Below, one piece after another: positions 33,545 to 45,535 of a DNA stretch of 64,000 nucleotides. Location: contig NZ_JAGEMK010000001.1 in the NCBI RefSeq assembly GCF_017565425.1, positions 124,001 to 188,000 on the forward strand, read 5' to 3'. The stretch comes from Actinotalea soli. GTDB lineage: Bacteria; Actinomycetota; Actinomycetes; Actinomycetales; Cellulomonadaceae. The notes under the pieces are model-generated. The model was given only the letters and a program-made list of their open reading frames with translations, had not been told where the DNA came from and did not search any database. The translations under genes and the position numbers were made by a program. The number at the start of each line of letters is the position of its first letter. Position 1 is the first letter of the stretch.

Positions 33545-36418
33545 GTGAACGACCGTCTCCGCGTCCAGGGCGCCCGCGAGCACAACCTCCGCAACGTCGA
33601 CATCGACCTCCCTCGGGACAGCCTCATCGTCTTCACGGGCCTCTCGGGCTCGGGCAAGTCGTCCCTGGCCTTCGACACGATCTTCGCCGAGGGGCAGCGA
33701 CGCTACGTCGAGTCGCTCTCGGCCTACGCCCGCCAGTTCCTGGGCCAGATGGACAAGCCTGACGTCGACTTCATCGAAGGGCTCTCGCCCGCCGTGTCGA
33801 TCGACCAGAAGTCCACCAACCGCAACCCGCGGTCGACCGTCGGGACGATCACCGAGGTCTACGACTACCTGCGACTGCTCTTCGCCCGAGCGGGCACCCA
33901 GCACTGCCCGGTCTGCGGCGAGCAGGTGAGCCGTCAGACGCCCCAGCAGATCGTGGACCGGCTCCTCGAGCTCCCCGAGGGCACCCGGTACCAGGTGCTC
34001 GCGCCGGTGGTCCGCGGCCGCAAGGGTGAGTACGCCGACCTCTTCACCGAGCTGCAGTCCAAGGGCTTCGCCCGCGCACGGGTCGACGGCGAGGTGGTGC
34101 AGCTGACCGAGCCGCCCACCCTCGAGAAGAAGCTCAAGCACACGATCGAGGTCGTGATCGACCGTCTGGTGGCCCGGGACGGCGTCCAGCGCCGACTGAC
34201 CGACTCGGTCGAGACGGCCCTCTCTCTCGCGGGTGGCCTCGTCGTGGTCGAGCTCGTCGACGCCGAGGAGGGGGATCCTGAACGGGAGCGCCGGTTCTCC
34301 GAGCACCGGGCCTGCCCGAACGACCACCAGCTGGCCCTCGAGGAGATCGAGCCCCGCACCTTCTCCTTCAACGCCCCGTACGGCGCGTGCCCCGAGTGCA
34401 CCGGTATCGGCAGCAGGCTCGAGGTCGACGCGGACCTCGTGATCCCTGACGAGGACGCGACCCTGGCCGACGGAGCGGTAGCCCCGTGGTCGCAGACCTC
34501 CTCGGAGTACTTCCAGCGGGTGCTCACGGCCCTGGCCGGCGAGCTCGGCTTCGGCATGGACGTCCCCTGGCGGGCGCTGCCCGAGCGTGCCCGGTCCGCG
34601 ATCTTGTACGGCCAGGACCACAAGGTGCACGTCAAGTACAAGAACCGGTGGGGCCGGGAACGGCAGTACAGCACGGGCTTCGAAGGCGTCGTCACCTTCA
34701 TCGAGCGTCGGCACTCCGAGACCGAGTCGGACTGGTCCAAGGAGAAGTACGAGGCCTTCATGCGGGAGGTGCCGTGCCCGGTCTGCGAGGGGGCCCGGCT
34801 CAAGCCCGAGGTGCTGGCGGTCCGCGTCGGCGGCCGCTCCATCGCGGACGTCTGCCGCATGCCGTTGCGTGAGGCACGGGACTTCCTCGACGCCCTCGAG
34901 CTCGGCTCCCGCGAGCGCGCGATCGCGACCCAGGTGCTCAAGGAGATCCAGGACCGCCTGGGCTTCCTGCTGGACGTGGGCCTGGACTACCTGTCCCTCG
35001 AGCGTCCCGCCGGCACGCTCTCGGGCGGCGAGGCCCAGCGGATCCGTCTCGCGACCCAGATCGGGTCCGGGCTCGTCGGCGTTCTCTACGTGCTCGACGA
35101 ACCCAGCATCGGCCTGCACCAGCGGGACAACCGGCGACTGATCGACACCCTCACCCGTCTGCGCGACCTGGGGAACACCCTGATCGTCGTCGAGCACGAC
35201 GAGGACACCATCCGCACCGCGGACTGGATCGTCGACATCGGTCCCGGCGCCGGGGAGCACGGTGGGCGCGTCGTCCACTCGGGTGACCTCGAGGGCCTGC
35301 TCGCCTCGGACGAGTCGGTCACCGGCGCGTACCTCGCGGGGCGTCGCTCGATCCCGATGCCGGCGGACCGCCGCATCCCGGACCCCTCCCGGGAGATCAC
35401 CGTCGTCGGGGCGCGTGAGCACAACCTGCGCGGCATCGACGTGAGCTTCCCGCTCGGCTGCCTCGTCGCGGTGACCGGTGTCTCCGGGTCCGGGAAGTCC
35501 ACCCTGGTCAACTCGATCTTGCACACGGTGCTGGCGAACGAGCTCAACGGTGCGCGGCAGGTGCCCGGCCGGCACACCCGCGTGACCGGCCTCGACCATC
35601 TCGACAAGGTCGTGCACGTCGACCAGGGCCCGATCGGCCGTACGCCGCGGTCCAACCCCGCGACCTACACCGGGGTGTGGGACCACGTCCGTCGCCTGTT
35701 CGCCGAGACGACCGAGGCCAAGGTCCGCGGCTACATGCCGGGGCGGTTCTCCTTCAACGTCAAGGGCGGGCGCTGCGAGGCGTGCTCGGGGGACGGCACC
35801 ATCAAGATCGAGATGAACTTCCTCCCGGACGTCTACGTGCCCTGCGAGGTGTGCCACGGCGCGCGGTACAACCGCGAGACCCTCGAGGTGCACTTCAAGG
35901 GCAAGACGGTCGCCGAGGTGCTCGACATGCCGATCGAGGAGGCCGCCGAGTTCTTCGCGGCGGTCCCGGCCATCTCGCGGCACCTCAAGACCCTCGTCGA
36001 CGTCGGGCTCGGCTACGTCCGGCTGGGCCAGCCCGCGCCGACCCTGTCCGGGGGCGAGGCCCAGCGGGTCAAGCTCGCCAGCGAGCTGCAGAAGCGGTCG
36101 AGCGGACGCACCATCTACGTGCTCGACGAGCCCACGACGGGCCTGCACTTCGAGGACATCCGCAAGCTCCTCGGGGTGCTCCAGTCCCTGGTCGACAAGG
36201 GCAACTCGGTCATCGTCATCGAGCACAACCTCGACGTGATCAAGAACGCCGACTGGGTGGTCGACATGGGCCCCGAGGGAGGCTCGGGGGGTGGTCTCGT
36301 CGTCGCCGAGGGGACCCCCGAGGAGATCGCGGCTGCTCCGGAGAGCCACACAGGACGCTTCCTGGCGGAGGTCCTGGAGCCGGCCAAGGACCTCGTGGAG
36401 GCCCGCGCGAGCGCGTGA
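33545..36418 (+). CDS. uvrA: Excinuclease ABC subunit A
   Basis: Damage-recognition ATPase of nucleotide excision repair, 957 residues. Two ABC ATPase modules: Walker [10 protein letters not shown] near 32 and GVSGSGKST near 646; signatures [13 protein letters not shown] and [13 protein letters not shown]; both Walker B segments ([13 protein letters not shown] and [13 protein letters not shown]). Zinc-module cysteines are present ([37 protein letters not shown]). GTG 33545 agrees with the -10 hexamer and with the conserved [14 protein letters not shown] start. LexA control is likely. Works with UvrB and UvrC, both encoded in this window. Confidence 0.97.
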   Translation: MNDRLRVQGAREHNLRNVDIDLPRDSLIVFTGLSGSGKSSLAFDTIFAEGQRRYVESLSAYARQFLGQMDKPDVDFIEGLSPAVSIDQKSTNRNPRSTVGTITEVYDYLRLLFARAGTQHCPVCGEQVSRQTPQQIVDRLLELPEGTRYQVLAPVVRGRKGEYADLFTELQSKGFARARVDGEVVQLTEPPTLEKKLKHTIEVVIDRLVARDGVQRRLTDSVETALSLAGGLVVVELVDAEEGDPERERRFSEHRACPNDHQLALEEIEPRTFSFNAPYGACPECTGIGSRLEVDADLVIPDEDATLADGAVAPWSQTSSEYFQRVLTALAGELGFGMDVPWRALPERARSAILYGQDHKVHVKYKNRWGRERQYSTGFEGVVTFIERRHSETESDWSKEKYEAFMREVPCPVCEGARLKPEVLAVRVGGRSIADVCRMPLREARDFLDALELGSRERAIATQVLKEIQDRLGFLLDVGLDYLSLERPAGTLSGGEAQRIRLATQIGSGLVGVLYVLDEPSIGLHQRDNRRLIDTLTRLRDLGNTLIVVEHDEDTIRTADWIVDIGPGAGEHGGRVVHSGDLEGLLASDESVTGAYLAGRRSIPMPADRRIPDPSREITVVGAREHNLRGIDVSFPLGCLVAVTGVSGSGKSTLVNSILHTVLANELNGARQVPGRHTRVTGLDHLDKVVHVDQGPIGRTPRSNPATYTGVWDHVRRLFAETTEAKVRGYMPGRFSFNVKGGRCEACSGDGTIKIEMNFLPDVYVPCEVCHGARYNRETLEVHFKGKTVAEVLDMPIEEAAEFFAAVPAISRHLKTLVDVGLGYVRLGQPAPTLSGGEAQRVKLASELQKRSSGRTIYVLDEPTTGLHFEDIRKLLGVLQSLVDKGNSVIVIEHNLDVIKNADWVVDMGPEGGSGGGLVVAEGTPEEIAAAPESHTGRFLAEVLEPAKDLVEARASA

Positions 36419-36461
36419 GGCCGCCGACGAGCGGGTCGGTCCGCGGGACGGCCCGGGGAGG

Positions 36462-36968
36462 TCAGGAGGAGGCCTGCGCGACGCGCAGCGGTGCTGGGTC
36501 GTGGCGGACCGGGAAGCTGACGGACCGTGCGATGAAGCAGTGCTCGTGGGCCTTGGCGTGCAGGGCTGCCAGGTCATCCTCCGTCACCTCGCGGCCGTCC
36601 TCCCGGTCCGTGGTCGCGACGGTGACGAGGGGGTGCAGGACGACGTGGGTGAACTGCCCGGCCCCGGCCGCCTCCACCCGCATCGTGCCCACCGCGTTGT
36701 CCACGTAGCCCACCACCACGACGCCGTCGAGGCTGGCGAGATGCAGGAACCAGAGCATGTGGCACTGGGAGAGTGCGGTGACCAGGAGCTCCTCCGGGTT
36801 GAACCGGGCCGGGTCGCCGCGAAAGCTGGGGTCCGCGGAGCCCAGGAGCACGGGCTTGCCCTCGAGGGAGACCTCGTGATCTCGGCTGTAGGCGGTGTAG
36901 GTGCGGGTCCCGGCCTCACCCGCCCCGGTCCAGGTGACGGTGGCGTTGTACGTGTGCAGGAGGCCCAT
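36462..36968 (-). CDS. OsmC-family peroxidase-like protein
   Basis: 168-residue OsmC/Ohr-fold protein. The two redox cysteines are present: one in ALSQCHMLWFL and one in EHCFIARSV. Arg and Glu residues of the family core (FNPEELLVTALS) are also intact. Such proteins reduce organic hydroperoxides with dithiol donors. The sequence YNATVTWTGAGEAGTRTYTAYSRDHEV places it with the OsmC/YhfA side rather than Ohr; this subclass assignment is tentative. It is convergent with uvrA and divergent from uvrC. Confidence 0.88.
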   Translation of the reverse strand: MGLLHTYNATVTWTGAGEAGTRTYTAYSRDHEVSLEGKPVLLGSADPSFRGDPARFNPEELLVTALSQCHMLWFLHLASLDGVVVVGYVDNAVGTMRVEAAGAGQFTHVVLHPLVTVATTDREDGREVTEDDLAALHAKAHEHCFIARSVSFPVRHDPAPLRVAQASS

Positions 36969-36974
36969 CCAGCA

Positions 36975-36980
36975 ACGCTA
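36975..36980 (-). promoter_or_regulatory. -10 hexamer TAGCGT of the osmC-like gene, leaderless
   Basis: Read on minus, TAGCGT is followed by 6 nt and ATG 36968. It matches the leaderless layout. Confidence 0.5.
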
Positions 36981-37042
36981 GCGGTGCCGCGGCCGGACCA
37001 CCATGGCCCCGTCTCGTGGCGCACGAGGTCGGTGGGCTGAAC

Positions 37043-37048
37043 TACCCT
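37043..37048 (+). promoter_or_regulatory. -10 hexamer TACCCT of uvrC, leaderless
   Basis: TACCCT, 7 nt, then ATG 37056, with no ribosome binding site. Confidence 0.5.
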
Positions 37049-37055
37049 CGACGGC

Positions 37056-39110
37056 ATGGCCGATCCGGCGAGCTACCGTCCCCGCCCCGGTCAGGTGCCC
37101 GACTCCCCGGGGGTCTACCGCTTCCGCGACGAGCACGGCCGCGTGGTCTACGTCGGGAAGGCCAAGAGCCTCCGGTCTCGCCTCGCGAGCTACTTCCAGG
37201 ACCTGACCGCCCTGCACCCGCGCACCCAGCAGATGGTGACCACCGCTGCCTCGGTGGAGTGGACCGTGGTGGGCACCGAGGTCGAGGCCCTGGCGCTCGA
37301 GTACTCCTGGATCAAGGAGTACGACCCCCGGTTCAACGTCAAGTACCGGGACGACAAGTCCTACCCCTACCTCGCGGTCACCCTGGGGGACCAGTTCCCT
37401 CGGGTCCAGGTGATGCGCGGGGCCAAGCGACCGGGAACGAGGTACTTCGGCCCCTACGCCCACGCCTGGGCGATCCGGGAGACGGTCGACCTGCTGCTCC
37501 GCGTCTTCCCGGTGCGGACCTGCTCGGCCGGGGTGTTCAAGCGGGCCGAGCAGGCCGGCCGGCCGTGCCTGCTGGGGTACATCGACAAGTGCTCGGCCCC
37601 CTGCGTGGGCCGGGTCTCTCCCGAGGAGCACCGGGGCCTGGCGGAGGACTTCTGCGACTTCATGGCGGGGGACACCGCCAAGTTCGTCCGTCGGCTCGAG
37701 CGACGCATGGCGGAGGCGGCCGAGAACCTCGAGTTCGAGGCGGCGGCACGGCTGCGGGACGACGTCGCGGCCCTCCAGCGGGCCACCGAGAAGAACGCCG
37801 TCGTGCTGTCCGACGGGACGAGCGCGGACGTCTTCGCCCTGGTCGGCGACGAGCTCGAGGCCGCCGTCCAGGTCTTCCACGTCCGGGACGGACGCATCCG
37901 GGGGCAGCGCGGGTGGGTGGTCGAGAAGGTCGAGGACATCGGTGACGCCGAGCTCATCGAGCACCTCCTCCAGCAGGTCTACGGCGACGGGCTGCCGGCC
38001 ACGCCGGGGCGCAGCTCGCAGGGGTCGGCCCGCCCGGAGCGAGAGCTCGACCCGGGCAGTCCGGTCCCGCGCGAGGTGCTGGTCCCGGTGCTGCCCCCCG
38101 ACGTCGAGCAGGTCCAGGACTGGCTGGGCTCGTTGCGGGGGGCGCGGGTCCAGGTGCGGGTGCCCCAGCGCGGGGACAAGAAGGACCTCGCCGCGACCGT
38201 GCGGCGCAACGCCGAGCAGGCCCTCGCCCTGCACCGGACCAGGCGCGCCGGCGACCTGACCACCCGGAGCCAGGCGCTCCGGGAGATCCAGGAGGCCCTC
38301 GACCTCCCGTCGGCGCCGTTGCGGATCGAGTGCTACGACATCTCGACCACCCAGGGGACCCACCAGGTCGGGTCGATGGTGGTCTTCGAGGACGGCCTGG
38401 CCCGCACCTCCGAGTACCGCCACTTCGTGGTGCGCGGGCCCGAGGGGGATGGTGCCCGTGACGATACCGCGGCGATGTACGAGGTGATCACGCGTCGCTT
38501 CCGGCGGTACCTCGAGGACCAGGCACGGGCCGCGGGTGCGGGGGAGGTGCCGCTGGGCGGCCCGACCACGGGGGAGGTCGGGGCCGAGGTCCCCGAGCAG
38601 AAGGGTCGCTTCGCCTACCCGCCCAACCTCGTCGTCGTCGACGGGGGGGCCCCCCAGGTCGCTGCCGCGGCCCGTGCCCTGGCCGACCTCGGGATCGAGG
38701 ACGTCGCGCTCTGCGGGCTCGCCAAGCGGCTCGAGGAGGTCTGGGTGCCAGGAGAGGACTACCCGGTCATCCTGCAGCGGTCCTCCGAGGGCCTGTACCT
38801 GCTCCAGCGCCTGCGCGACGAGGCGCACCGCTTCGCCCTGCGTCACCACCGCTCGCGGCGCAGCAAGGGCATGACCTCCTCGGCCCTCGACGAGGTCCCG
38901 GGGCTGGGACCGACGCGGCGCGCAGCCCTGCTCAAGCACTTCGGGTCGGTCGCGCGCATCCGCGCCGCCGAGGTCGAGGAGATCGCCGCGGTCCGGGGCA
39001 TGGGGCGGCGGACGGCCGAGACCGTGCTGACAGCGCTGCGACCTGCTCCGCCGGAGGACGCTGCCCCGGCCCCCGGCGCCGAGCCCACGGGGGAGCGGTC
39101 CTCCACCTGA
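37056..39110 (+). CDS. uvrC: Excinuclease ABC subunit C
   Basis: Dual-incision nuclease of excision repair, 684 residues. The GIY-YIG domain is N-terminal ([23 protein letters not shown]), for 3' incision. A UVR motif near 210-235 ([16 protein letters not shown]) binds UvrB. The RNase H-like domain ([21 protein letters not shown], with the catalytic Asp, and [10 protein letters not shown]) makes the 5' cut. Two C-terminal helix-hairpin-helix motifs ([32 protein letters not shown]) bind DNA. All key parts are present. It heads the rapZ-yvcK-whiA cluster, as in other Actinobacteria. Confidence 0.97.
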   Translation: MADPASYRPRPGQVPDSPGVYRFRDEHGRVVYVGKAKSLRSRLASYFQDLTALHPRTQQMVTTAASVEWTVVGTEVEALALEYSWIKEYDPRFNVKYRDDKSYPYLAVTLGDQFPRVQVMRGAKRPGTRYFGPYAHAWAIRETVDLLLRVFPVRTCSAGVFKRAEQAGRPCLLGYIDKCSAPCVGRVSPEEHRGLAEDFCDFMAGDTAKFVRRLERRMAEAAENLEFEAAARLRDDVAALQRATEKNAVVLSDGTSADVFALVGDELEAAVQVFHVRDGRIRGQRGWVVEKVEDIGDAELIEHLLQQVYGDGLPATPGRSSQGSARPERELDPGSPVPREVLVPVLPPDVEQVQDWLGSLRGARVQVRVPQRGDKKDLAATVRRNAEQALALHRTRRAGDLTTRSQALREIQEALDLPSAPLRIECYDISTTQGTHQVGSMVVFEDGLARTSEYRHFVVRGPEGDGARDDTAAMYEVITRRFRRYLEDQARAAGAGEVPLGGPTTGEVGAEVPEQKGRFAYPPNLVVVDGGAPQVAAAARALADLGIEDVALCGLAKRLEEVWVPGEDYPVILQRSSEGLYLLQRLRDEAHRFALRHHRSRRSKGMTSSALDEVPGLGPTRRAALLKHFGSVARIRAAEVEEIAAVRGMGRRTAETVLTALRPAPPEDAAPAPGAEPTGERSST

Positions 39111-39156
39111 GCCTGCCGAGCGGTCACGACGCCGCAGGGCCTGGCATGCTGGACGC

Positions 39157-40095
39157 ATGACGCACGAGCCACCACCCGAGACGGTCCCGCGCGGCATCCC
39201 TGCCCTCGAGGCCACCACTCCCAGGCCCACCTCCGAGCCGCCCGAGCTCCTGGTCATCACCGGCATGTCCGGCGCGGGCAGGTCGCAGACGGCGACCGTG
39301 CTCGAGGACCTGGACTGGTACGTGGTCGACAACCTCCCCGCCCAGCTCCTCACCCAGATGGCCCGGATGATGAGCGCCGGCCCGGGCGGGGTCAACCGCC
39401 TCGCCGCCGTCGTCGACGTCCGGGGGCGTGAGTTCTTCGCCGACCTCGCCCACGTGATCGACGAGATCCGTGCAGCCGGGTACGCCTACCGCGTCCTGTT
39501 CCTCGACGCCTCGGACGCCAAGCTGGTGCAGCGCTTCGAGGCCGTCCGACGGCCTCACCCCCTGCAGGGCGACCGCGGCATCCTCGACGGCATCACGGAG
39601 GAGCGAGCGCTGCTCCAGGGCATCCGCGAGCGGGCGGACGTCGTGATCGACACGACCGAGCTCAACGTCCACGACCTGGCCCGGGAGGTCCGCATCGCGG
39701 TCACCGGCGGGGACGACGAGGCCCTGCGCCTGCACATCCTGTCCTTCGGGTTCAAGTACGGCCTGCCGCTCGACGCCGACCACGTCGTGGACATGCGATT
39801 CCTGTCGAACCCGTACTGGATCACCGAGCTGCGGCACCTCACCGGCCGGGACGAGCCGGTCCGGGACTACGTGCTGGCCCGGGACGGCGCGATGACCTTC
39901 ATCGAGCGTTACGTCCTGGCTCTCGAGCCCGTGCTGGCGGGCTACCGCAACGAGAACAAGCGGTACGCGACGATCGCCGTCGGGTGCACGGGTGGCAAGC
40001 ACCGGTCCGTCGCGGTGTCCGAGACCTTGGCGACCGAGCTGCGCGAGCGGGGGCACCGCGTCGTCGTCTCGCACCGCGACCTGGGGCGCGAGTGA
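39157..40095 (+). CDS. rapZ: RapZ/YvcJ-family nucleotide-binding protein
   Basis: 312 residues, about 25 longer at the N-terminus than E. coli RapZ. The P-loop reads GMSGAGRSQ: the usual Walker Lys is Arg, as seen in actinobacterial members. VDNLPAQLL, FLDASDAKLVQRFEAVRRPHPL and the C-terminal CTGGKHRSVAVSE are family hallmarks. In E. coli RapZ is an RNA adaptor controlling glucosamine-6-phosphate synthase; in Gram-positives the role is less clear. Two -10-like bases short of consensus, CATGCT at 39145-39150, lie 6 nt from ATG 39157. The stop overlaps the yvcK start (GTGA). Confidence 0.92.
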   Translation: MTHEPPPETVPRGIPALEATTPRPTSEPPELLVITGMSGAGRSQTATVLEDLDWYVVDNLPAQLLTQMARMMSAGPGGVNRLAAVVDVRGREFFADLAHVIDEIRAAGYAYRVLFLDASDAKLVQRFEAVRRPHPLQGDRGILDGITEERALLQGIRERADVVIDTTELNVHDLAREVRIAVTGGDDEALRLHILSFGFKYGLPLDADHVVDMRFLSNPYWITELRHLTGRDEPVRDYVLARDGAMTFIERYVLALEPVLAGYRNENKRYATIAVGCTGGKHRSVAVSETLATELRERGHRVVVSHRDLGRE

Positions 40096-41084
40096 CCCTC
40101 CTGGACCCCGGTGGTCGCGGCCCCGCGGTGGTCGCGCTCGGGGGAGGGCACGGCCTGTTCGCGAGCCTCTCGGCCCTCCGGCTGATGTCTGACCGGCTGA
40201 CCGCCGTCGTCACGGTCGCCGACGACGGCGGCTCCTCGGGGCGTCTGCGGGCCGAGATGGACGTCCTGCCCCCGGGCGACCTGCGGATGGCGCTGTCGGC
40301 CCTGTGCGACGACACCGAGTGGGGCAGGACCTGGCGCGACCTGCTGCAGCACCGGTTCCACTCGCAGGGGTCCCTCGACCAGCACGCGGTGGGCAACCTG
40401 CTCATCGTGGCGCTGTGGGAGCTCCTGGGGGACACCGTGACCGGTCTCGACTGGGTGGGCCGGCTGCTCGGTGCGCGCGGGCGGGTGCTGCCGATGGCCT
40501 CGGTGCCGCTGGCGATCGAGGCCGACCTCGTCGATGTCGCGGCCGGCCCCGAGGCGGCACCCCACGTGGTGCGGGGGCAGAGCGCGGTCGCCACGGCACC
40601 GGGACGGGTCCGGGAGGTCCGTCTCATCCCGGACGACCCACCGGCCTGCCCCGAGGCCGTCGCCGCGGTCGACGCCGCGGACTGGGTGGTGCTCGGCCCG
40701 GGCTCGTGGTTCACCTCGGTGATGCCGCACCTGCTCGTGCCCGAGCTCTCGGCTGCGCTGCACCGTACGACCGCCCGCCGGTGCCTGACCCTCAACCTGA
40801 GCGACGAGTCGGGCGAGACCCACGGCATGACGGCCAACGACCACCTGTCGGCCCTCCAGGCGCACGCCCCCGAGCTGCGGTTCGACGTGGTCGTCGCGGA
40901 TCCGACCGTGATCGAGGACATCGAGCAGCTCCAGGCCCACTGCACCGCCCTCGGCGCACGCCTGCTCCTCCGGCAGGTCGGCGTCGGCGACGGAACGGCG
41001 CGCCATGACGCCCTGCGCCTGGCTGCCGCCTACCGCGACGCCTTCGAGGGATTCCTCGGCGACGTCGGCACCTCGGCCCGGTGA
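40092..41084 (+). CDS. yvcK: YvcK/CofD-like gluconeogenesis factor
   Basis: 330-residue protein of the YvcK (CofD-like) family. The nucleotide-sugar binding start [17 protein letters not shown], followed by [26 protein letters not shown], is diagnostic. The usual second glycine-rich motif ([20 protein letters not shown]) is present. YvcK homologues bind UDP-GlcNAc and link central carbon flux to cell-wall synthesis; in mycobacteria the homologue is CuvA. GTG 40092 overlaps the rapZ stop, and whiA follows 16 nt later. It is not CofD itself: the F420-specific context is missing. Confidence 0.92.
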   Translation: MTLLDPGGRGPAVVALGGGHGLFASLSALRLMSDRLTAVVTVADDGGSSGRLRAEMDVLPPGDLRMALSALCDDTEWGRTWRDLLQHRFHSQGSLDQHAVGNLLIVALWELLGDTVTGLDWVGRLLGARGRVLPMASVPLAIEADLVDVAAGPEAAPHVVRGQSAVATAPGRVREVRLIPDDPPACPEAVAAVDAADWVVLGPGSWFTSVMPHLLVPELSAALHRTTARRCLTLNLSDESGETHGMTANDHLSALQAHAPELRFDVVVADPTVIEDIEQLQAHCTALGARLLLRQVGVGDGTARHDALRLAAAYRDAFEGFLGDVGTSAR

Positions 41085-41100
41085 CTGGCAGGATGACCGC

Positions 41101-42081
41101 ATGGCGTTGACGGCACAGGTGAAGGACGAGCTCGCGCGGCTCTCCGTGGACAAGACGTCGTGCCGCAAGGCCGAGGTGTCAGCGATGCTCCGCTTCGCGG
41201 GTGGGCTGCACATCATCTCGGGTCGCATCGTCATCGAGGCCGAGCTCGACACCGGGGTCGCGGCCCGGCGGCTGCGCACCTTCGTCGCCGAGGTCTACGG
41301 GCACTCGAGCGACGTCGTGGTCGTGAGCGGGGGCGGCCTGCGCCGCGGCACCCGCTACGTCGTCCGGGTGGTCAAGGACGGCGAGTCCCTCGCCCGCCAG
41401 ACGGGACTGCTCGACAACCGCGGTCGCCCGGTGCGTGGTCTCCCGCCCCAGGTCGTCTCGGCGGGCGTGGGTGAGGCCGAGGCCGCCTGGCGCGGGGCGT
41501 TCATCGCGCACGGCTCCCTGACCGAACCGGGGCGCTCGGCCGCCCTCGAGGTCACCTGCCCGGGCCCCGAGGCCGCGCTGGCGCTGGTGGGCGCTGCGCG
41601 GCGGCTCGGCATCGCGGCCAAGGCCCGCGAGGTCCGGGGCGTGGACCGTGTGGTGATCCGCGACGGCGACGCGATCGGTGCGATGCTCACGAGGCTCGGT
41701 GCGCACGACGCAGTCATGGTGTGGGAGGAGCGTCGGATGCGGCGCGAGGTCCGCGGGACCGCCAACCGGCTCGCGAACTTCGACGACGCCAACCTGCGCC
41801 GGTCGGCGCGGGCCGCGGTGGCGGCCGGTGCACGGGTCGAGCGGGCCTTCGAGATCCTGGGCGAGGACCTGCCCGAGCACCTCCGCGAGGCCGGGGAGCT
41901 CAGGCTCGCGCACAAGCAGGCCTCCCTCGAGGAGCTCGGCCAGCTCGCCGTGCCGCCCCTGACCAAGGACGCCGTCGCGGGGCGGATCCGTCGACTGCTG
42001 GCCACCGCGGACAAGCGCGCGCAGGAGCTCGGCATCCCCGACACCGAGGCCGGTCTGTCGGCCGACATGCTCGACGTCTGA
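41101..42081 (+). CDS. whiA: WhiA DNA-binding protein
   Basis: 326 residues. The N-terminal two-thirds is a degenerate LAGLIDADG endonuclease fold ([45 protein letters not shown]), lacking the catalytic acids, and the C-terminal part is a helix-turn-helix ([40 protein letters not shown]). WhiA controls sporulation genes in Streptomyces and growth or division in non-sporulating relatives. CAGGAT at 41089-41094, 6 nt before ATG 41101, could give an extra leaderless transcript. It closes the uvrC-rapZ-yvcK-whiA cluster. Confidence 0.95.
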   Translation: MALTAQVKDELARLSVDKTSCRKAEVSAMLRFAGGLHIISGRIVIEAELDTGVAARRLRTFVAEVYGHSSDVVVVSGGGLRRGTRYVVRVVKDGESLARQTGLLDNRGRPVRGLPPQVVSAGVGEAEAAWRGAFIAHGSLTEPGRSAALEVTCPGPEAALALVGAARRLGIAAKAREVRGVDRVVIRDGDAIGAMLTRLGAHDAVMVWEERRMRREVRGTANRLANFDDANLRRSARAAVAAGARVERAFEILGEDLPEHLREAGELRLAHKQASLEELGQLAVPPLTKDAVAGRIRRLLATADKRAQELGIPDTEAGLSADMLDV

Positions 42082-42131
42082 GAAGGCCGCTGCCCGGGAC
42101 GGACGTCCCTGCGCGCCATGTGTCAGGCGTG

Positions 42132-42137
42132 TAACCT
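42132..42137 (+). promoter_or_regulatory. Candidate -10 hexamer TAACCT of the gap promoter
   Basis: TGTAACCT has an extended -10 look (TG one base upstream). It would give a leader of about 110 nt before gap. Confidence 0.45.
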
Positions 42138-42178
42138 GGCTCATATCTGGGGATCGAGAAGTTGCGGTCCGACCAGGC

Positions 42179-42196
42179 GCGTACAGCGCCGTACGC
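42179..42196 (+). promoter_or_regulatory. Inverted repeat in the gap leader
   Basis: GCGTAC-AGCGCC-GTACGC, 6-bp arms, in the untranslated region between the gap promoter candidate and the start codon. It could be an operator or an RNA hairpin; not resolved. Confidence 0.35.
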
Positions 42197-42208
42197 AACG
42201 TCAAGTGA

Positions 42209-43261
<1,053 letters not shown>

Positions 43262-43294
43262 GCGAGGCACGTCCGACGAGCACGGCTCGATGAC

Positions 43295-43345
43295 CGACGT
43301 CCGCGTGCGCCGCAGCCTCCGGGCCTGCGGAGCACGCGGACGTCG
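43295..43345 (+). terminator. Long hairpin between gap and pgk
   Basis: A perfect 14-bp stem (43295-43308 with 43332-43345) continues, after one mismatch, into a 6-bp inner stem (43310-43315 with 43325-43330) and a 9-nt loop. It ends 36 nt before the pgk start. It could be a partial terminator or a processing/stability element that sets gap above pgk expression. Confidence 0.75.
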
Positions 43346-43381
43346 TCGCGTCTGACCCCTGACCAGACCTGAGGAAGGCAC

Positions 43382-44572
43382 ATGAAGACCATCGACGACC
43401 TGGGCGACCTGCGCGGCAAGCGCGTGCTCGTCCGCTCCGACTTCAACGTCCCCCTGGACGGCACGACCATCACCGACGACGGCCGTATCCGCGCCGCGCT
43501 GCCCACGCTCTCGGCCCTGCTCGAGGCGGGCGCCCGCGTGGTCGTGACCGCCCATCTCGGTCGCCCCAAGGGTGCACCCGAGGAGAAGTACTCCCTCGCG
43601 CCGGTGGCGGCCCGGCTCTCCGAGCTCCTGGGCCAGCCGGTCCCGCTCGCGCAGGACGTGGTCGGCGACTCGGCCAAGGCGACGGTCGCAGCGCTCGAGG
43701 ACGGGCAGATCGCCCTCCTGGAGAACATCCGCTTCGACGCCCGCGAGACCTCGAAGGACGACGCCGTCCGCGGGGAGCTCGCCGACGAGCTGGCGGCCCT
43801 GGCCGACGCGTTCGTCTCGGACGGTTTCGGCGTGGTGCACCGCAAGCAGGCCTCGGTCTACGACGTCGCGCAGCGACGTCCGCACGCAGCCGGGTCCCTC
43901 GTGCTCGCCGAGGTCCAGGCGCTGCGCAAGGCTGTCGAGGACCCCGAGCGCCCCTACGTGGTCGTGCTCGGCGGCTCCAAGGTCTCCGACAAGCTCGGCG
44001 TCATCGCGAACCTGCTGACCAAGGCCGACAAGCTGCTCATCGGGGGCGGCATGGTCTTCACCTTCCTCAAGGCCCAGGGCCACGAGGTCGGCTCCTCGCT
44101 TCTCGAGGAGGACCAGGTGGAGGCGGTCAAGGGCTACCTCGCCCAGGCTGACGAGTCGGGCGTCGAGATCGTCCTCCCGGTCGACATCGTCGCCGCCGAC
44201 TCTTTCGCCGCCGACGCGCCGCACGAGACGGTCGGCGCGGACGCCATCCCCGCGGGGAAGATCGGCCTCGACATCGGTCCGCGGTCGGGGGACCTCTTCC
44301 GCGAGGCGATCCTCTCCGCGAAGACCATCGCGTGGAACGGCCCCATGGGGGTCTTCGAGTTCCCCGCCTTCGCCGAGGGCACCCGCGCGGTGGCCCAGGC
44401 CCTGGTCGACACCGACGGCTTCTCGATCGTCGGCGGTGGCGACTCCGCCGCCGCCGTCCGCAAGCTCGGCTTCGACGAGGCCGGCTTCGGCCACATCTCG
44501 ACCGGCGGTGGCGCGAGCCTCGAGCTGCTCGAGGGCAAGACCCTTCCCGGCATCGCAGTTCTGGAGGACTGA
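43382..44572 (+). CDS. pgk: Phosphoglycerate kinase
   Basis: Transfers phosphate from 1,3-bisphosphoglycerate to ADP, 396 residues, cytoplasmic. Substrate motif [11 protein letters not shown] lies near the start, [21 protein letters not shown] follows, and nucleotide motifs [17 protein letters not shown] and [13 protein letters not shown] are in the C-terminal domain. ATG 43382 is preceded by GAGGAAGG. The stop shares bases with the tpiA start (TGATG). Full length and apparently intact. Confidence 0.97.
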   Translation: MKTIDDLGDLRGKRVLVRSDFNVPLDGTTITDDGRIRAALPTLSALLEAGARVVVTAHLGRPKGAPEEKYSLAPVAARLSELLGQPVPLAQDVVGDSAKATVAALEDGQIALLENIRFDARETSKDDAVRGELADELAALADAFVSDGFGVVHRKQASVYDVAQRRPHAAGSLVLAEVQALRKAVEDPERPYVVVLGGSKVSDKLGVIANLLTKADKLLIGGGMVFTFLKAQGHEVGSSLLEEDQVEAVKGYLAQADESGVEIVLPVDIVAADSFAADAPHETVGADAIPAGKIGLDIGPRSGDLFREAILSAKTIAWNGPMGVFEFPAFAEGTRAVAQALVDTDGFSIVGGGDSAAAVRKLGFDEAGFGHISTGGGASLELLEGKTLPGIAVLED

Positions 44573-45363
44573 TGGCACGCACACCGCTCATGGCCGGCAA
44601 CTGGAAGATGAACCTGGACCACCACCAGGCCACGCATCTCGTCCAGAAGCTCGCCTGGACCCTGAAGGACGCCAAGCACGACTACTCCGCGGTCGAGGTC
44701 AGCGTGCTGGTCCCGTTCACGGACCTGCGCTCGGTCCAGACCCTCGTGGACGCCGACAAGCTCGAGCTCTCGTACGGTGCGCAGGACGTCTCCGCGCACA
44801 CCGAGGGGGCGTACACGGGGGAGATCTCGCCCGTCATGCTCGCCAAGCTCGGCGTCACCTATGTGGCGGTCGGTCACTCCGAGCGTCGCCAGTACCACGG
44901 CGAGGACGACGCGCTCTGCGCCGCCAAGGTCGCCTCGGCCTTCGGTCAGGGGCTCATCCCGATCCTCTGCGTGGGCGAGGGCCTCGACATCCGCAAGGCG
45001 GGGGAGCAGGTCGCGTACACCCTCGCCCAGCTCGAGGGTGGGCTCGCCGGCCTCTCCCGCGAGCACGCCGCCCAGGTCGTCATCGCGTACGAGCCTGTGT
45101 GGGCCATCGGCACGGGTGAGGTCGCGACCCCCGAGGACGCCCAGGAGGTGTGCGGTGCGATCCGGCAGAAGCTCGCCGAGCTGTACGACGCCGAGCTGGC
45201 CGAGGGCGTCCGTGTCCTCTACGGCGGCTCGGTGAAGTCCGGGAACGTCGCGTCGATCATGAGCCAGCCCGACGTCGACGGCGCGCTGGTCGGCGGGGCG
45301 AGCCTCGACCCCGAGGAGTTCGCCAAGATCGCCCGCTACCAGTCCCACCAGGTGGGCCTGTAG
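44572..45363 (+). CDS. tpiA: Triosephosphate isomerase
   Basis: Interconverts dihydroxyacetone phosphate and glyceraldehyde-3-phosphate, 263 residues. Catalytic residues are visible: Asn and Lys in AGNWKMN, His in VGHSERR and Glu in [11 protein letters not shown]. The phosphate-binding loop (YGGSVKSGN) and the end [14 protein letters not shown] are normal. The ATG uses the last base of the pgk stop codon, so the genes are translationally coupled. Confidence 0.97.
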   Translation: MARTPLMAGNWKMNLDHHQATHLVQKLAWTLKDAKHDYSAVEVSVLVPFTDLRSVQTLVDADKLELSYGAQDVSAHTEGAYTGEISPVMLAKLGVTYVAVGHSERRQYHGEDDALCAAKVASAFGQGLIPILCVGEGLDIRKAGEQVAYTLAQLEGGLAGLSREHAAQVVIAYEPVWAIGTGEVATPEDAQEVCGAIRQKLAELYDAELAEGVRVLYGGSVKSGNVASIMSQPDVDGALVGGASLDPEEFAKIARYQSHQVGL

Positions 45364-45380
45364 CGGCCCCGGTCCCGTCC

Positions 45381-45433
45381 GACCACCGAGGTGCGTCCGC
45401 GTCCGTGCAGGGCGCAGGCGCACCTCGGTGGTC
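45381..45433 (+). terminator. Terminator after tpiA
   Basis: Perfect 15-bp stem (45381-45395 with 45419-45433) with a 23-nt loop, 17 nt beyond the tpiA stop. Confidence 0.85.
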
Positions 45434-45474
45434 TCCGCAGGGTGGCGTGTTCGTCGGATCACACCCCTGTCGCC

Positions 45475-45480
45475 TATCCT
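45475..45480 (+). promoter_or_regulatory. -10 hexamer TATCCT of secG-rbpA
   Basis: TATCCT lies downstream of the tpiA terminator and about 55 nt upstream of the secG start. Confidence 0.45.
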
Positions 45481-45535
45481 TGACCGGGCGCCCGCCGGCG
45501 CCTGGCACGCGAGTCGAGTAAGGACGTACGAGCAC

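Noticed and set aside
33377-36577. A 1066-codon frame antisense to uvrA
   Set aside because: No domain signal, His/Asp/Val/Leu/Arg-rich shadow composition, and uvrA is complete on the opposite strand. Similar antisense frames over gap-pgk, aroH-cmk and der were rejected for the same reason.
40092-41084. CofD (F420 synthesis, 2-phospho-lactate transferase)
   Set aside because: The neighbours rapZ and whiA and the sequence motifs identify the YvcK branch.
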